Positions 7,998-16,431 of a DNA stretch of 64,000 nucleotides are shown here, piece by piece. The stretch spans positions 4,216,001 through 4,280,000 of the forward strand of contig NZ_CP116942.1 of assembly GCF_028532485.1 (NCBI RefSeq). Direction: 5' to 3'. Below the pieces are notes generated by a model. It was not told the DNA's origin. It searched no databases and saw only the letters and a list, made by a program, of their open reading frames with translations. The stretch is from Iamia majanohamensis (GTDB lineage: Bacteria > Actinomycetota > Acidimicrobiia > Acidimicrobiales > Iamiaceae). How positions within the stretch are numbered: the first letter of the stretch is position 1; every line of letters starts with the position of its first letter. The position numbers and the translations under genes were made by a program.

Positions 7998-9401
7998 GTG
8001 GGGGTGCCGGACCCGACCGAGGCCGAGGCGCTGGCCGACGAGGTGCAGCGGCTGCGCGAGGAGCGCGACCGGCTGGCCGACGAGACCGCCCGCCTCGACC
8101 GGCGGCTCCACGGCGGGCGCACCCGGCGGGTGCTCGTGGGCACCCTCGTCGTGCTCACCTGCCTCTCCTTCCTCGCCGCGTCGACGGCGTTCTGGGTGAA
8201 CCGCAACCTCCTCGACACCGACGTGTGGGTCGGCCGCGTCGCACCGCTGGCGTCGGACCCGGCGGTGCAGGCGGCCCTGGCCGACGCCATCACCGCCCAG
8301 GTGCTCGAGGTCGTCGACCCCGAGGCCCTCTTCGAGGAGGCCCTGCCCGAGCGGGGCCAGGTGCTGGCCGGCCCCCTGGCCGGGGTGGTGGACTCCTTCG
8401 TGGCCGACGTGGTGCGGAGGTTCGTGGCCTCGGACGCCTTCGCCGAGCTCTGGACCAGGCTGAACGAGCAGGGGCACCGCAGCGCGGTGGCGCTGCTCCG
8501 GGGCGAGGACCCCGACTCGCCGCTGGTGGACGCCGACGCGGGGACCGTGACGGTCAGCCTCGTGCCCGCCATCGACGCCGTCCTGACCCGGATCTCCGAG
8601 GTCAGCCCGGAGGTGCTGGGCCGCACCGTCGACCTCCCCGAGCTGCAGGTCGACGACCTCCCGGACGCGGCCCGCGCCGAGATCGGCGACGCCCTCGGCG
8701 TGACCCTCGACGACGACTTCGGGGTCATCACCGTCTACGACGGCGACGCCCTGAGCGCGTCCCAGACGGTCCTGCGGTGGTTCGACCGCCTGCTCGTCGT
8801 CTCCACCCTGCTCACCCTGGCCCTGCTGGCCGCGACCCTGGCGATCTCCCGCCAGCGCCGCCGCACCGGCCTCCAGCTCCTCGTGGGGTTCGCCCTCGCC
8901 CTCGTGCTGGTGCGGCGGCTCGCGCTCCGGCTGGTCGACGACGTCGTCGCCCTGGCCCAGGTCCCGGGCGACCAGGCCGCCCTCGACGCCATCCTCCGCG
9001 CCTTCGCCGACCCCCTCCTCGATGCGACCGGTTGGATCCTCGCCGCCCTCGGCGCTGCCGTCGTCGTGCTGCTGGTCTCGGGCCCGTACCCGTGGGCCCG
9101 GGCGCTGCGTGGCGGTGTCGCCGGGCTGGCCCGGGGGACCGCCGGCGCCGCGCAGGGGGCCGCGGGGGCACTCGGTGACCAGGGCCGCCAGGACGCCGCC
9201 GTGGCCTGGGTGCGTCGCCGGTCCACCGCCCTGCGGGCCGCCGGCCTGGTGGTCGCGGTCGCCGTGCTGTGGTGGGGAGACCTCTCGTGGCTCGGCCTCG
9301 TCGTCCTCGTGGCCCTCGTGGGCGCCTGGGAGATCTGGCTCCGGCGCCTGGTCGACGTGAACCGGAGCGCGGACGAGGCCAGCACCGCCTCTGCGACCTG
9401 A
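7998..9401 (+). CDS. Integral membrane protein with N-terminal coiled coil
   Basis: 467 residues starting at GTG 7998 (GTG 8004 is also possible). Residues 8-38 form a charged coiled coil, residues about 46-68 a first membrane helix, then a large soluble, probably extracytoplasmic, domain to about 255. A set of four or five hydrophobic helices follows (about 260-280, 292-312, 338-362, 418-450). I do not recognise a catalytic motif; the layout matches uncharacterised actinobacterial membrane proteins. A run of GTAGAAQGAAGA residues near 378-390 forms a Gly/Ala-rich linker. Confidence 0.75.
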   Translation: MGVPDPTEAEALADEVQRLREERDRLADETARLDRRLHGGRTRRVLVGTLVVLTCLSFLAASTAFWVNRNLLDTDVWVGRVAPLASDPAVQAALADAITAQVLEVVDPEALFEEALPERGQVLAGPLAGVVDSFVADVVRRFVASDAFAELWTRLNEQGHRSAVALLRGEDPDSPLVDADAGTVTVSLVPAIDAVLTRISEVSPEVLGRTVDLPELQVDDLPDAARAEIGDALGVTLDDDFGVITVYDGDALSASQTVLRWFDRLLVVSTLLTLALLAATLAISRQRRRTGLQLLVGFALALVLVRRLALRLVDDVVALAQVPGDQAALDAILRAFADPLLDATGWILAALGAAVVVLLVSGPYPWARALRGGVAGLARGTAGAAQGAAGALGDQGRQDAAVAWVRRRSTALRAAGLVVAVAVLWWGDLSWLGLVVLVALVGAWEIWLRRLVDVNRSADEASTASAT

Positions 9402-9427
9402 CCGCGACCCAGGGGTGCCGGGCGCCG

Positions 9428-12046
9428 TCAGAGGAGGCCGAGCTCGGTGGCCCGGGCCACCGCTGCGTCGCGATCGCCGACCCCGAGCTTCCGGTAGATG
9501 TTGCGGAGGTGGGTCTTCAGGGTGTTCACCGAGATGAACAGCTCGGCCGCGATGTCGGTGTTGCTGAGCCGCGTGGGCAGCCGGACCAGGATCCCCTGCT
9601 CGCGCTCGGTGAGGGGCTCGACCATGGCCCCCGCCACGGCCCGGACCACGTCGGGTTCGACGGGGAGGTCGAGGATGGACGCGGCGAAGGAGTGACGCCC
9701 TCCGTGGGGGAGGCCCCGCAGGAGCGCGAGGGCGGCGGGGACGCTCCGGAAGGGCTGGCGCAGACCCTCTGCCGCGGCCCGGTCCACGGCCTCGGCGAGG
9801 ACGACGCCCGCCGCCTCCCCGGACCCCTCGAGGTCCAGGACCACCGCGGTGCGGATGCCGTGCTGCACCTGGCCACGGAGGTCGCGAGGCTCCGGTCGCC
9901 AGGTCGCGAGCAGGCGCCGGGCCCCGGCGGCATCGGCGCTCGCCAGGCGGTGGTCGATCCGGGCCGGGAGGGTGGCGGGCTCGTCCGCCGCCCGCCGCAG
10001 AACCGTCTCGGCCTGGGTCAGCCGCCCGACCTTGATCAGCAGGGAGGCCTCCAGGCCGTCGGCCGCGGCCACAAAGAGGCCCCGGGCCCCGCCCACCCCG
10101 ACGGGGCGCCGGAGGGCGTCGAGGCCGGCCCAGGGGCCCTGCGTCGCGGCGAGGTGGCGGGCCCGCACCAACCGCTGCAGGTCCCGGTAGGTCGCACGCT
10201 GGCTGCGGCGCGTGCACAGGTCGGCCTTGTCGAGGCTCCGACCGGCCTCCTCGTGGTCGCCACGCTCGAGGGCGACCGTGGCCAGGGCCATGTGGCTGAG
10301 GGCGGCGGACACGTGGTGGACGACGCTCGCCTCACGGGCCAGCGCCAGGGCCGCCTGGGCGTGGCGGACCGCCTCGGTGCACCGCCCGTCCCACGCCGCC
10401 TCGACGCTCGCCCAGCCGAGCGCGTTGACCCGCCACACCGGGTAGCGCAGGGCCTCCAGTGACAGGAGGGCGTCGAAGCCGCCGCGAGCGCGGTCCCGCC
10501 CCCGGTGGAAGCGGGCCACGGCGGCCCCGTACTGCGCCAGCGCCTCCACCGACGCCAACCCCCCGACGCCCAGCACCTGGGGCATGGCCGAGGCGTCCAG
10601 GTGGGGGAGGGCGGTGGCGACCGCGTCGGTGGCCCGCTGGACCTCGTCGGGCGGCAGGTCGCAGTGGGCCAGCACGGCGTAGAAGGCGTGGGCGGTGGCC
10701 CTCTCCTCGGCGGACAGGTCGTCGCGGAGGCAGAGGTCGCGGTAGGTGCGCGAGGCCCCGGCCGAGGCATCGGCACCCACCTGGGCACCGAGGAGGTCGA
10801 GCGCTGCGGTGGCCGGCGGGTGGGGCTCGGCCGTGACGATCGCGTCCAGCCACCGCACCAGGGTCCCCGACTCGCCCCGCTCGTAGAGCTCGCGCCCCCG
10901 CCGGGAGAGGATGTCGGCGACGGCGAGCCGGTCGCCGGCCCGGAGGAGGTGGTCGATCGCCTCCTCCATGGCGCCGTGGTCGAGGAGCCACCGGGCCGCC
11001 AACCGGTGCCGGCGTCGCGGGGCCTCCGGGTCGTCCCGCAGCAGGCGGAGCCGGAGCAGCTCGGCGAACAGGTGGTGGTACCGGTACCGCTCCCCCCGCC
11101 GGTCGAGGGGGACGAGGAAGAGGGAGCGGCCGGAGATCACGTCGAGCATCTCCCTCGCGCCCTCCTCCTCGGTCACCGCCTCGCACACCTCGGGCGACAG
11201 CCACTCGAGCACCGACGTGCGCAGCAGGAAGCGACGCACCTCGGGTTCCTGGCGGTCGAGGACCTCGGCGGTCAGGTACTCGGCGACGAGGCGGTCGTCC
11301 CCGGCGAAGGCATCGATCGCGGCGGAGACGTCGGGCGCGCCCTTGAGGGCCACCGCCGCGAGCTGGAGGCCGACGGCCCACCCGTCGGTGCGGGACACGA
11401 GCGCCGCCGCGCTGTCGTCGCTGAGCGCCTGGCCCGACACCGCCTCGACGAGGGTGCGACCCTCGTCCGATCCGAAGGCCAGGTCGGTCGCCCGCAGCTC
11501 GACCAGCCGCCCGTCCAGCCTCGGCTGCCGCACCGCGAAGCCCGGGTCCCAGCGACTGGTCACGATGGCCCGGACGTTTCCCGGGAGACGGGTGAGGAGG
11601 TGGCCGAGGTCCTCGACGAGCGCCGGGTTCTCGATCACGTGGAGGTCGTCGACGGCGAGGAGCACGCCGTCGTCGATGCCCGCCAGCGCGGCCAGGAAGG
11701 CGGCGACGAAGTCCTCGCCCAGCGATCCCCCGCCTGCGGCGACGACCTCCCCCAGCCCGTCGGCGGCACCGGGGGCGACCGCGTCCAGGGCGGCGACGAG
11801 CCGGCGCCCGCAGCAGACGGCGTCGGAGTCGCCCGGCGCGAACCTGGCGGTGGGCTGCACCGGCTCGGGCGCCTCGGCCAGCCACTGGGCCAGCAGCACC
11901 GACTTGCCGGACCCTGCCGTGGCGACGATCAGGCCCAGGCCTCCTGGGGGGACGCGACCGAGCAGGCGTTCCAGGCGGGGACGGGCCACGACGAACGGGG
12001 GGAGCGCGCCCAGGTCGGGGGACCCGGGCGCGACTGCTGTGCCCAC
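9428..12046 (-). CDS. LAL-family (MalT-like) ATP-dependent LuxR transcriptional activator
   Basis: 872 residues from GTG 12046; the frame extends to 12214 but that part is low-complexity. The N-terminal STAND NTPase has the Walker A ATAGSGKS (42-49) and Walker B AVDDLHV (131-137) motifs. A long helical repeat middle follows and a LuxR-type HTH ends the protein (LTEREQGILV, SNTDIAAELF, VNTLKTHLRNIY). MalT-type regulators oligomerise with ATP and an inducer and bind GGRKGA-like boxes. Palindromic GGGTGA sites occur before several nearby operons, making this protein the best candidate to bind them. It is the last gene of the 15923-9428 minus-strand run, so it would be autoregulated. Confidence 0.88.
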   Translation of the reverse strand: MGTAVAPGSPDLGALPPFVVARPRLERLLGRVPPGGLGLIVATAGSGKSVLLAQWLAEAPEPVQPTARFAPGDSDAVCCGRRLVAALDAVAPGAADGLGEVVAAGGGSLGEDFVAAFLAALAGIDDGVLLAVDDLHVIENPALVEDLGHLLTRLPGNVRAIVTSRWDPGFAVRQPRLDGRLVELRATDLAFGSDEGRTLVEAVSGQALSDDSAAALVSRTDGWAVGLQLAAVALKGAPDVSAAIDAFAGDDRLVAEYLTAEVLDRQEPEVRRFLLRTSVLEWLSPEVCEAVTEEEGAREMLDVISGRSLFLVPLDRRGERYRYHHLFAELLRLRLLRDDPEAPRRRHRLAARWLLDHGAMEEAIDHLLRAGDRLAVADILSRRGRELYERGESGTLVRWLDAIVTAEPHPPATAALDLLGAQVGADASAGASRTYRDLCLRDDLSAEERATAHAFYAVLAHCDLPPDEVQRATDAVATALPHLDASAMPQVLGVGGLASVEALAQYGAAVARFHRGRDRARGGFDALLSLEALRYPVWRVNALGWASVEAAWDGRCTEAVRHAQAALALAREASVVHHVSAALSHMALATVALERGDHEEAGRSLDKADLCTRRSQRATYRDLQRLVRARHLAATQGPWAGLDALRRPVGVGGARGLFVAAADGLEASLLIKVGRLTQAETVLRRAADEPATLPARIDHRLASADAAGARRLLATWRPEPRDLRGQVQHGIRTAVVLDLEGSGEAAGVVLAEAVDRAAAEGLRQPFRSVPAALALLRGLPHGGRHSFAASILDLPVEPDVVRAVAGAMVEPLTEREQGILVRLPTRLSNTDIAAELFISVNTLKTHLRNIYRKLGVGDRDAAVARATELGLL

Positions 12047-12071
12047 GGGGTCAGCCTGGCAGAGCCACCTC

Positions 12072-12299
12072 TCACCCACAAGGGTGGGGACCGCGGCGCG
12101 TCGGGAGGCGATCCACGTGGTGCAGCTCCAGGCGGTGGTCCTGCACCACGCGCAGCACCCCGTGCAGCGCGGCCTCGTCGGCCACCTCGCCCTCGAGGCG
12201 GACCTCGTCGGCATCGCTCTCGACGACGGCGAACCCCCCCAGGGCCTCGAGCACGAGGGGCCCCACGGGACCCCGCACCACGAGGGAGAAGCGGGGCAC
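12072..12299 (-). CDS. Small conserved protein preceding the LAL regulator
   Basis: 75 residues from GTG 12299. The sequence is a short alpha/beta-looking protein ending in a DEAALHGVL segment and a LELHHVDRL strand. I recall similar small proteins in actinobacteria beside regulators, but no function is assigned to them. It sits 33 bp after the sulfatase stop and 25 bp before the regulator start, in one operon-like run. Its codon choice (G/C third positions) supports coding. Confidence 0.55.
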   Translation of the reverse strand: MPRFSLVVRGPVGPLVLEALGGFAVVESDADEVRLEGEVADEAALHGVLRVVQDHRLELHHVDRLPTRRGPHPCG

Positions 12300-12332
12300 C
12301 GCGAGGTCCCGATCCGTGCTCGCCGGCAGGCC

Positions 12333-14702
12333 CTACTGGCGGGCCATGGCGATGCGGTGGCGCTCGTCGGGGTCGACGAGGTGGTCGTGGCTGTCGTCGC
12401 CGATGTCGATCCGCACCTGGTGGATCGTGCCCCGGAAGCGGCTCGTGGCCGTCGAGTAGTCGGCGCTGACGGCCGTCCCGGACTCGTAGCCGACGTCGGT
12501 GGTCTCGTCGGCCGAGAAGACCATGGGCTGGGTGGCCTCCACCCGCCCGGCGCCGACCTGCTCGCCGTCGTGGTGCAAGGTGACGTCCCCGCCCTTGGCC
12601 AGGCCGCCGCCGTCGTAGGCCAGGTCCATCCGCACCTGGTGGCGACCGGCCGGGATGGCCACGTCGGCCACCGTGCGGAACTCCTGGATGCCGAGGACGT
12701 TGTAGCTGAAGGCGAGCGCGCCCTCCTTCACGTACACCGCCCAGCCCCCGAAGCGACCCCCCTGGGCGATGATCACGCCTCCGGCGCCGGCCTCGGGGAC
12801 CTCGATGTCGGCCGTGACCGAGAAGGAGCGGTTCTTGATGCTGAGGACGCTGTTCTCCGACAGCCGACCCATGCCCGGGTAGAAGGTCTGCGACGTGCCC
12901 TGGATCAGCGTCGGACGGCCGGCCAGGTCGGGGTTGGCCCGCTCGCCGGTGCGGTCGTCCATCGGGAGCACGCCGTACTTGGTGGCCTCGATGAGCCAGA
13001 GGCGCTGGAGGTGGGCCAGGCGCTCGGGCTGCTCCGACGCGAGGTCGCGGGCCTGGCTGTGGTCGACGGACCCGTCGTAGAGCTCCCACACGTCGTCGTC
13101 GAACGCGGCCAGATCGCCTCCCACCATGTCCCACGGGGTGCGGTGCTTGGTGACCGCGCTCCACCCCTGGTGGTAGATGCCGCGGTTGCCGAACATCTCG
13201 AAGTACTGGAGGTCGTGGCGCTCGGGTGCCCCGGCCTCGCCGAAGCTGTACAGCATGCTCGTGCCCTCCATGGGCGACTGCTGCACGCCGTTGACCATCG
13301 TCGGCTCGGGGATCCCGGCGGCCTCGAGGATGGTCGGGGCCAGGTCGATGACGTGGGTGAACTGGCTGCGCAGGCCCCCGGGCTCGTCGATGCCGCGGGG
13401 CCAGTGGACGATGGCCCCGTTGCGGGTGCCGCCCCAGTGCGAGGCCACCTGCTTGGTCCACTGGAAGGGCGTGTTCATGGCCCAGGCCCAGCCCACCGAG
13501 TAGTGGTTGTAGGAGTCGGGCGAGCCGAAGTCGTCGACCTTGGAGAGCAGGAACTCCGGGGTCTCGAGGCCGGCCATGCCGTTGAAGTTCGCCATCTCGT
13601 TGAAGGCGCCGTTCACGGTGCCCTCGGCCGATGCGCCGTTGTCGCCGACGATGTAGTAGATCAGCGTGTCCTCGAGGACGCCGAGATCGTCGATGGCGTC
13701 GATCACCCGGGCCACGTGGTGGTCGGTGTGCTCGAGGAAGCCGGCGTAGACCTCCATCTGGCGGGCCAGGACGGGCTTCAGCTCGTCGGGCATGTCGTCC
13801 CACGCCGGGATCTCGTCGTGGCGGGCGGTGAGCTCGGCGTCGGCCGGGATCACCCCCAGCTCCTTCTGGCGGGCGAAGGTGCGCTCGCGCTGGACGTCCC
13901 ACCCGTCGTCGAACCGGCCGGCGTAGCGATCGGCCCACTCCTTGGGCACGTGGTGCGGGGCGTGGGTCGCGCCCGGCGCGAAGTACAGGAAGAAGGGCTT
14001 GTCCGGCATCAGCGCCTTCTGCTGGCGCACCCATCCGACGGCCCGGTCGGCCAGGTCCTCGGTGAGGTGGTAGCCCTCCTCGGCCGTGGCCGGCGGCTCC
14101 ACCGGGGTGGTCCCCTCGTAGAGCGCCGGCTCCCACTGGTTGTTCTCGCCGCCGATGAAGCCGTAGAAGGTCTCGAAGCCGCCACCGCCCGACGGCCAGG
14201 CGTCGAAGGGGCCGAGGGGCGACGACTGCCAGACCGGCACCTCGTGGCACTTGCCGAACTGCGCCGTCGAGTACCCGTTCAGCTTGAGCGTCATGGCCAG
14301 GGGCGCCTTGGTGTTGGGCCGCACCGAGCTGTTCCCCGGCGCCGAGGTCGCCGTCTCGGTGATGCTGCCCATGCCCACCGAGTGGTGGTTGCGCCCGGTG
14401 AGCAGCGCCTGGCGCGTCGGGGCGCAGAGGGCGGTGGTGTGGAACCGGTTGTAGGTGAGCCCGCCGGCCGCCAGGCGCTCGGCCGTCGGCGTCGCGCACG
14501 GGCCGCCGAAGACGCTGGCAGCGCCGAACCCCACGTCGTCGAGCAGGACGACCACCACGTTCGGGGCCCCCGCCGGGGGCAGGAGCGGCTCGATCGGGGG
14601 GTACGACGTGGCCGGGTCCTTGGCGTCGTAGGTCGTGAGCCCCGGCCGCGGCAGGTCGGGGATCGGCAGCATCGACCGGGCGTGGCGGTCAGGGGTGGTC
14701 AT
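12333..14702 (-). CDS. Arylsulfatase (type I, formylglycine-dependent)
   Basis: 789 residues. The sulfatase signature is intact: Cys93-Ala-Pro95-Thr-Arg97 followed by TGRNHH, so Cys93 should be oxidised to formylglycine. Metal ligands Asp55-Asp56 (LLDDVGFG) and the later GDNGAS segment are present. It is longer than classic arylsulfatases; the extra C-terminal 200 or so residues form a beta-rich, lectin-like region seen in large actinobacterial homologues. No signal peptide is visible, so the protein appears cytoplasmic. A matching formylglycine-generating enzyme is encoded at 21529. It lies inside the LAL operon, 54 bp after the SHOCT gene. Confidence 0.92.
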   Translation of the reverse strand: MTTPDRHARSMLPIPDLPRPGLTTYDAKDPATSYPPIEPLLPPAGAPNVVVVLLDDVGFGAASVFGGPCATPTAERLAAGGLTYNRFHTTALCAPTRQALLTGRNHHSVGMGSITETATSAPGNSSVRPNTKAPLAMTLKLNGYSTAQFGKCHEVPVWQSSPLGPFDAWPSGGGGFETFYGFIGGENNQWEPALYEGTTPVEPPATAEEGYHLTEDLADRAVGWVRQQKALMPDKPFFLYFAPGATHAPHHVPKEWADRYAGRFDDGWDVQRERTFARQKELGVIPADAELTARHDEIPAWDDMPDELKPVLARQMEVYAGFLEHTDHHVARVIDAIDDLGVLEDTLIYYIVGDNGASAEGTVNGAFNEMANFNGMAGLETPEFLLSKVDDFGSPDSYNHYSVGWAWAMNTPFQWTKQVASHWGGTRNGAIVHWPRGIDEPGGLRSQFTHVIDLAPTILEAAGIPEPTMVNGVQQSPMEGTSMLYSFGEAGAPERHDLQYFEMFGNRGIYHQGWSAVTKHRTPWDMVGGDLAAFDDDVWELYDGSVDHSQARDLASEQPERLAHLQRLWLIEATKYGVLPMDDRTGERANPDLAGRPTLIQGTSQTFYPGMGRLSENSVLSIKNRSFSVTADIEVPEAGAGGVIIAQGGRFGGWAVYVKEGALAFSYNVLGIQEFRTVADVAIPAGRHQVRMDLAYDGGGLAKGGDVTLHHDGEQVGAGRVEATQPMVFSADETTDVGYESGTAVSADYSTATSRFRGTIHQVRIDIGDDSHDHLVDPDERHRIAMARQ

Positions 14703-14756
14703 GGGGCTCTCCGGGGTCGGGGGGATCGGGGTGGCGGTGGCGGGGTGGCCGTGCCC

Positions 14757-15059
14757 TCAGGCGAGGATCCGGGCCTTCTGGGCCGCGAACTCGTCCTCGG
14801 TGAGGATCCCCTGGGCCTTCAGCTCGGCCAGGTCCTTCAGCTGCTGGATGGGGTCGACCGGCGACGCAGCCGGTGGTGCCGCCGGCGCAGGGGCCGGCGG
14901 CGCCTGCGCTGCGGCGTAGGCCTGCTGGCGCTCGGCGGCGATCTGGGCGTCGCGCCCGGCGAAGCGCTCGGCCTGGCGGCGTTGCACCCGCCCGTTGACC
15001 GCGGACGCGGTGCCGGCGATGACGGCGGTGCGGGCGACACCCCGCAGGAGTCCTGGCAT
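14757..15059 (-). CDS. SHOCT-domain protein
   Basis: 100 residues. The C-terminal third is a SHOCT domain (QQLKDLAELKAQGILTEDEF), a short helical module thought to mediate oligomerisation. The N-terminus resembles the usual MPGLLRGVARTAVIAGTA leader of actinobacterial SHOCT proteins, and the middle is an Ala/Pro linker. It lies 25 bp downstream of the DUF6325-like gene and upstream of the sulfatase on the same strand. Confidence 0.85.
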   Translation of the reverse strand: MPGLLRGVARTAVIAGTASAVNGRVQRRQAERFAGRDAQIAAERQQAYAAAQAPPAPAPAAPPAASPVDPIQQLKDLAELKAQGILTEDEFAAQKARILA

Positions 15060-15084
15060 GGTCGTGTCCTCTCTGGGGGTGGGG

Positions 15085-15528
15085 TCAGCCGACGGGCTCG
15101 GCCAGGTCGAGGACCTCGATGAGGACCTCGGCGGGGATGCGCTGGCTGGCGACGACCTGGCCGCCGGCGGCGTGGGCGGCGCCGACGAACGGGCGGACCC
15201 AGGTGTTCTCGAAGGCCACCAGCAGGCCGACCGTCCCGGGCTCGAGGGCGCCGGCCGCCTGCGCCAGGTCGCCGTCGTCGAAGAGGTCCGACTGGGCCCC
15301 GGCGAAGGGGGCGAAGCTGCGCGCCCCGGGGTGGTCGGGGTGGCTCAGGTCCAGCCGTCGCACGGAGCCGTCGCCCGCCTTGGCCACCATGGCGATGTCG
15401 AACAGGCTGATCGTGCCGGCGTCGAGGAGGGCGTGGAGGGCCCGGCCGGCACCGTCGGTGGCCGCCGCCTCGGGCAGCTCGATGACCACCACGTCGACGG
15501 GCCCGGGCACCTCGTCGGCACCGCTCAC
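15085..15528 (-). CDS. DUF6325-like protein
   Basis: 147 residues from GTG 15528. It begins with a PVDVVVIELP strand and has a conserved-looking core (GTISLFDIAM, LEPGTVGLLVAFENTW) that I associate with the actinobacterial DUF6325 family. The function is unknown. The start overlaps the stop of the upstream membrane-protein gene (GTGA), showing translational coupling and a shared operon. Confidence 0.75.
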   Translation of the reverse strand: MSGADEVPGPVDVVVIELPEAAATDGAGRALHALLDAGTISLFDIAMVAKAGDGSVRRLDLSHPDHPGARSFAPFAGAQSDLFDDGDLAQAAGALEPGTVGLLVAFENTWVRPFVGAAHAAGGQVVASQRIPAEVLIEVLDLAEPVG

Positions 15529-15923
15529 CCGACCATCTCCACGTCGCGCCCGTGGGCGGTGAGGGCCCAGATGATCGCCACGTCGATGGCGATGAGGACG
15601 GCCCCCCACACCGGGTACCACGGCAGGTAGGCGAAGGCGGTGATGGCGCTCACGCCGGCGATGAGCACGCCGACCATGCGGGCCAGGAGGTTGCCGGTGA
15701 GGATGCCCGCACCCACCAGGACGAGGAGGATGCCGACCACGAGGTGCACCCACCCCCAGGTGGTCGCGTCGAGCTGGAGGACCCACTGCCGACCCTCGAC
15801 GTAGATCTCGTCCTCGGCGATGCCGGCGATGCCGGCGATGCCCTGGAAGACCCCCGTGAGGATCAGCATCCACCCTGCGAACGACGCCCAGCCGATGGCC
15901 CAGGCACTCGGTTGCTCGCTCAT
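15525..15923 (-). CDS. Small four-helix membrane protein (DUF7144-like)
   Basis: 132 residues with four hydrophobic helices (about 13-33, 56-76, 79-99, 104-124) and a short polar tail. The layout (GWMLILTGVFQ, then EIYVEG between helices 1 and 2) matches the DUF7144 group of actinobacterial membrane proteins. It is the first gene of the operon running to 9428, with a palindromic site and a -10-like TACCTT upstream. Confidence 0.78.
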   Translation of the reverse strand: MSEQPSAWAIGWASFAGWMLILTGVFQGIAGIAGIAEDEIYVEGRQWVLQLDATTWGWVHLVVGILLVLVGAGILTGNLLARMVGVLIAGVSAITAFAYLPWYPVWGAVLIAIDVAIIWALTAHGRDVEMVG

Positions 15924-15955
15924 CTCTTCGCTCCGATCGTGTGGCGGCCCGGCGC

Positions 15956-16000
15956 AAGGTACGAGGGGGTGCGGACCCCGTCATCACCCCCCACGGGTGA
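15956..16000 (-). promoter_or_regulatory. Predicted LAL-regulon promoter of the minus-strand operon
   Basis: An inverted repeat TCACCC-N5-GGGTGA (15984-16000) lies 61 bp upstream of the first operon gene. Reading toward that gene, exactly 22 nt separate it from a -10-like TACCTT (15956-15961). The half-site GGGTGA fits the MalT-box form GGRKGA. The same arrangement with the same 22-nt spacing occurs before the DUF2252 gene. Confidence 0.6.
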
Positions 16001-16018
16001 CCCCGACCGGTGACCCGA

Positions 16019-16064
16019 TCACCCCCGCCGGGTGAGCCCGCCCCACCGGCGACCGTCGTACCGT
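16019..16064 (+). promoter_or_regulatory. Predicted LAL-regulon promoter of the repeat lipoprotein
   Basis: A second perfect TCACCC-N5-GGGTGA (16019-16035) is followed after 23 nt by a -10-like TACCGT (16059-16064), reading toward the lipoprotein gene at 16131. Together with the 15984 site it forms a divergent double-operator region. Confidence 0.55.
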
Positions 16065-16130
16065 CACCGCGCTCCCCCGTCCCCGAGGTGAGCGCCACCG
16101 ACGGCCCCCGCCGTCTGCGAGGAGGACCCC

Positions 16131-16397
16131 GTGAGCCCACGCCGTGCCACCACCCTGATCGCCTCCGTCGCCCTGGTCGCCGGGTCGTGGTCGCTCGCAT
16201 CCTGCAGCGACGACTCCAGCGACGGCGGCGACCCGACCACGACCACCGCGGGGGACGTCAGGACCAGCGTCTCCGAGGGGGCCGACGATGCCGTCACGAG
16301 CGTCTCGGAGGCTGCGGACGACGCCGTCACCAGCGTCTCGGAGGCCGCCGACGACGCGGTGACCAGTGCGTCCGACGCCGTCGAGGGCGAGGGGTAG
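16131..16397 (+). CDS. Small lipoprotein with 11-residue tandem repeats
   Basis: 88 residues. An N-terminal signal ends in a lipobox LASC (Cys25), followed by an acidic linker. From about residue 45 a unit of the form TSVSEAADDAV is repeated with an exact 11-residue period, twice perfectly and with degenerate copies at each end. An 11-residue period suits an amphipathic helix or right-handed coiled coil. The GTG start is preceded by GAGGAGG. The function is unknown. It diverges from the LAL operon and shares its palindromic promoter element. Confidence 0.8.
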   Translation: MSPRRATTLIASVALVAGSWSLASCSDDSSDGGDPTTTTAGDVRTSVSEGADDAVTSVSEAADDAVTSVSEAADDAVTSASDAVEGEG

Positions 16398-16431
16398 GCC
16401 CCCGCCCCCTCCCCCGGGGCCGACGGGGCGG

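Noticed and set aside
12072-12087. Fifth LAL-regulon dyad (TCACCC-N4-GGGTGG) just before the LAL gene
   Set aside because: Spacing differs, the second half is imperfect and part of it is the stop codon of the small ORF; kept out of the motif set.
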